From the NCBI GenBank assembly GCA_036571765.1, contig BROE01000022.1:15400827-15464826 (forward strand): a DNA stretch of 64,000 nt. Direction: 5' to 3'. Within the stretch, counting starts at the first letter, position 1. Each line of letters opens with the position of its first letter. Under the pieces are notes generated by a model, which did not search any database, was not told the origin of the DNA, and saw nothing but the letters and a program-made list of their open reading frames with translations. Origin of the DNA: Plecoglossus altivelis. Its lineage: Eukaryota; Chordata; Actinopteri; Osmeriformes; Plecoglossidae. The position numbers were made by a program, and so were the translations under genes. Shown piece after piece: positions 63,563 through 64,000 of this stretch.

Positions 63563-64000
63563 AACCCCCGCCCCCCCACCCACCCTCACCCATCCTCCCT
63601 CCATCGACAGCCGCCTTGGTGACACTCATTAAGAACAGAACTAACCTCCCTCATGACACAGAGGTTGGTGTGAGCCCCCAGTTGATGCGCACCCGGAGGT
63701 GTTTAACGCGGGGCGAGCGCGGGCGGCGAGAGGCCACCGGCACCGCAGATGGTGCGGCGCCGTTTGGAGAAGAAGAAAAAAACTTCCAACGTTCGAGCGG
63801 CCGCTCGCGCCCGTCCGAACCGGCGTCCCGCCGACTCTCATTTGCACGTCGCGTTGCACTTGAGACAACGAGCACAAGTACGCCATTTGTATTAGCGCGG
63901 TGCTTGACATTTACACACTGGGAGAGCAATTAGGACAGTGTTAGGGTCATAATGTGAAGAGCGGCCGAGCAGCGCTTCCGAGGACGAACTAACGTGTGTA
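63563..64000. other. CpG-rich unique sequence at the right edge
   Basis: The C-rich start gives way to CpG-dense sequence (about 63680-63860: gcgggcggcgagagg, gcggccgctcgcg) followed by a non-repetitive part (ACACTGGGAGAGCAATTAGG). It might be a CpG island or a regulatory element of FGF14; no exon was recognised. Confidence 0.4.

Larger units (their letters stand above)
52141..64000. other. FGF14 intron 3 (partial, to the right edge)
   Basis: No exon resembling FGF14 exon 2 or 3 was found on the minus strand. The interval contains a candidate conserved element at 54830-55000, purine-rich stretches (55075-55110, 56080-56130, 56330-56520), tetranucleotide repeats 57118-57580, alternating CA/CG-rich sequence 58590-58700, a CGTCATA motif cluster 59690-60190, short CT tracts (61385-61445, 62625-62705), TG repeats and an assembly gap. 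CpG density is raised at 58960-59240 and from 63660 to the right edge. Long open frames here are repeat- or chance-derived. Confidence 0.65.

Noticed and set aside
52141..64000. FGF14 exons 2 and 3
   Set aside because: Looked for peptides such as IAMNGEGYLY and DGTKDDS on the minus strand; none seen, so they are presumed to lie outside the window.

Overview
The window is vertebrate nuclear DNA, almost certainly from a ray-finned fish. Three multi-exon genes have canonical GT-AG splice sites, and introns are short compared with mammals but full of microsatellites and minisatellites. The genes lie in the order and orientation known for the human 13q33 block: NALCN on the minus strand, ITGBL1 on the plus strand, FGF14 on the minus strand. 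The species cannot be fixed from sequence alone.

Positions 1-11741 hold the 5' part of NALCN, the sodium leak channel alpha subunit. Seven coding exons were read by splicing, from the start ATG at 11708 down to 2270, and the gene continues beyond the left edge. One 28-codon exon carrying segment S3 of domain I should lie between 7818 and 10880 but was not found. That intron holds a 0.5 kb polypurine tract followed by about 0.65 kb of sequence that looks like badly resolved consensus. About 11.7-17.1 kb is the head-to-head interval between NALCN and ITGBL1.

Positions 17107-46324 hold the complete ITGBL1 coding sequence: 11 exons, 1461 nt, 486 codons plus stop. It encodes a secreted protein made of ten integrin-type EGF repeats. 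Every internal exon from the third onward is a symmetrical phase 1-1 cassette, and two cassette types alternate. Introns 7, 8 and 10 each carry a different minisatellite, with units of 17, 30 and 60 bp. Intron 7 also has a decayed LINE fragment and an element that looks conserved and non-coding.

Positions 46325-50503 are the convergent 3' ends of ITGBL1 and FGF14. Positions 50504-52140 hold the last two FGF14 exons (C-terminal half of the trefoil core plus tail). From 52141 to the right edge is FGF14 intron, with tetranucleotide repeats, a cluster of a CGTCATA motif, elements that look conserved, and a 307-bp N gap whose flanks are duplicated, probably an assembly artefact.

I found no previously undescribed multi-gene system. 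The points most worth a second look are the missing NALCN exon beside a degraded block, the CGTCATA cluster, tandem repeats that directly abut splice sites, and several inverted repeats.
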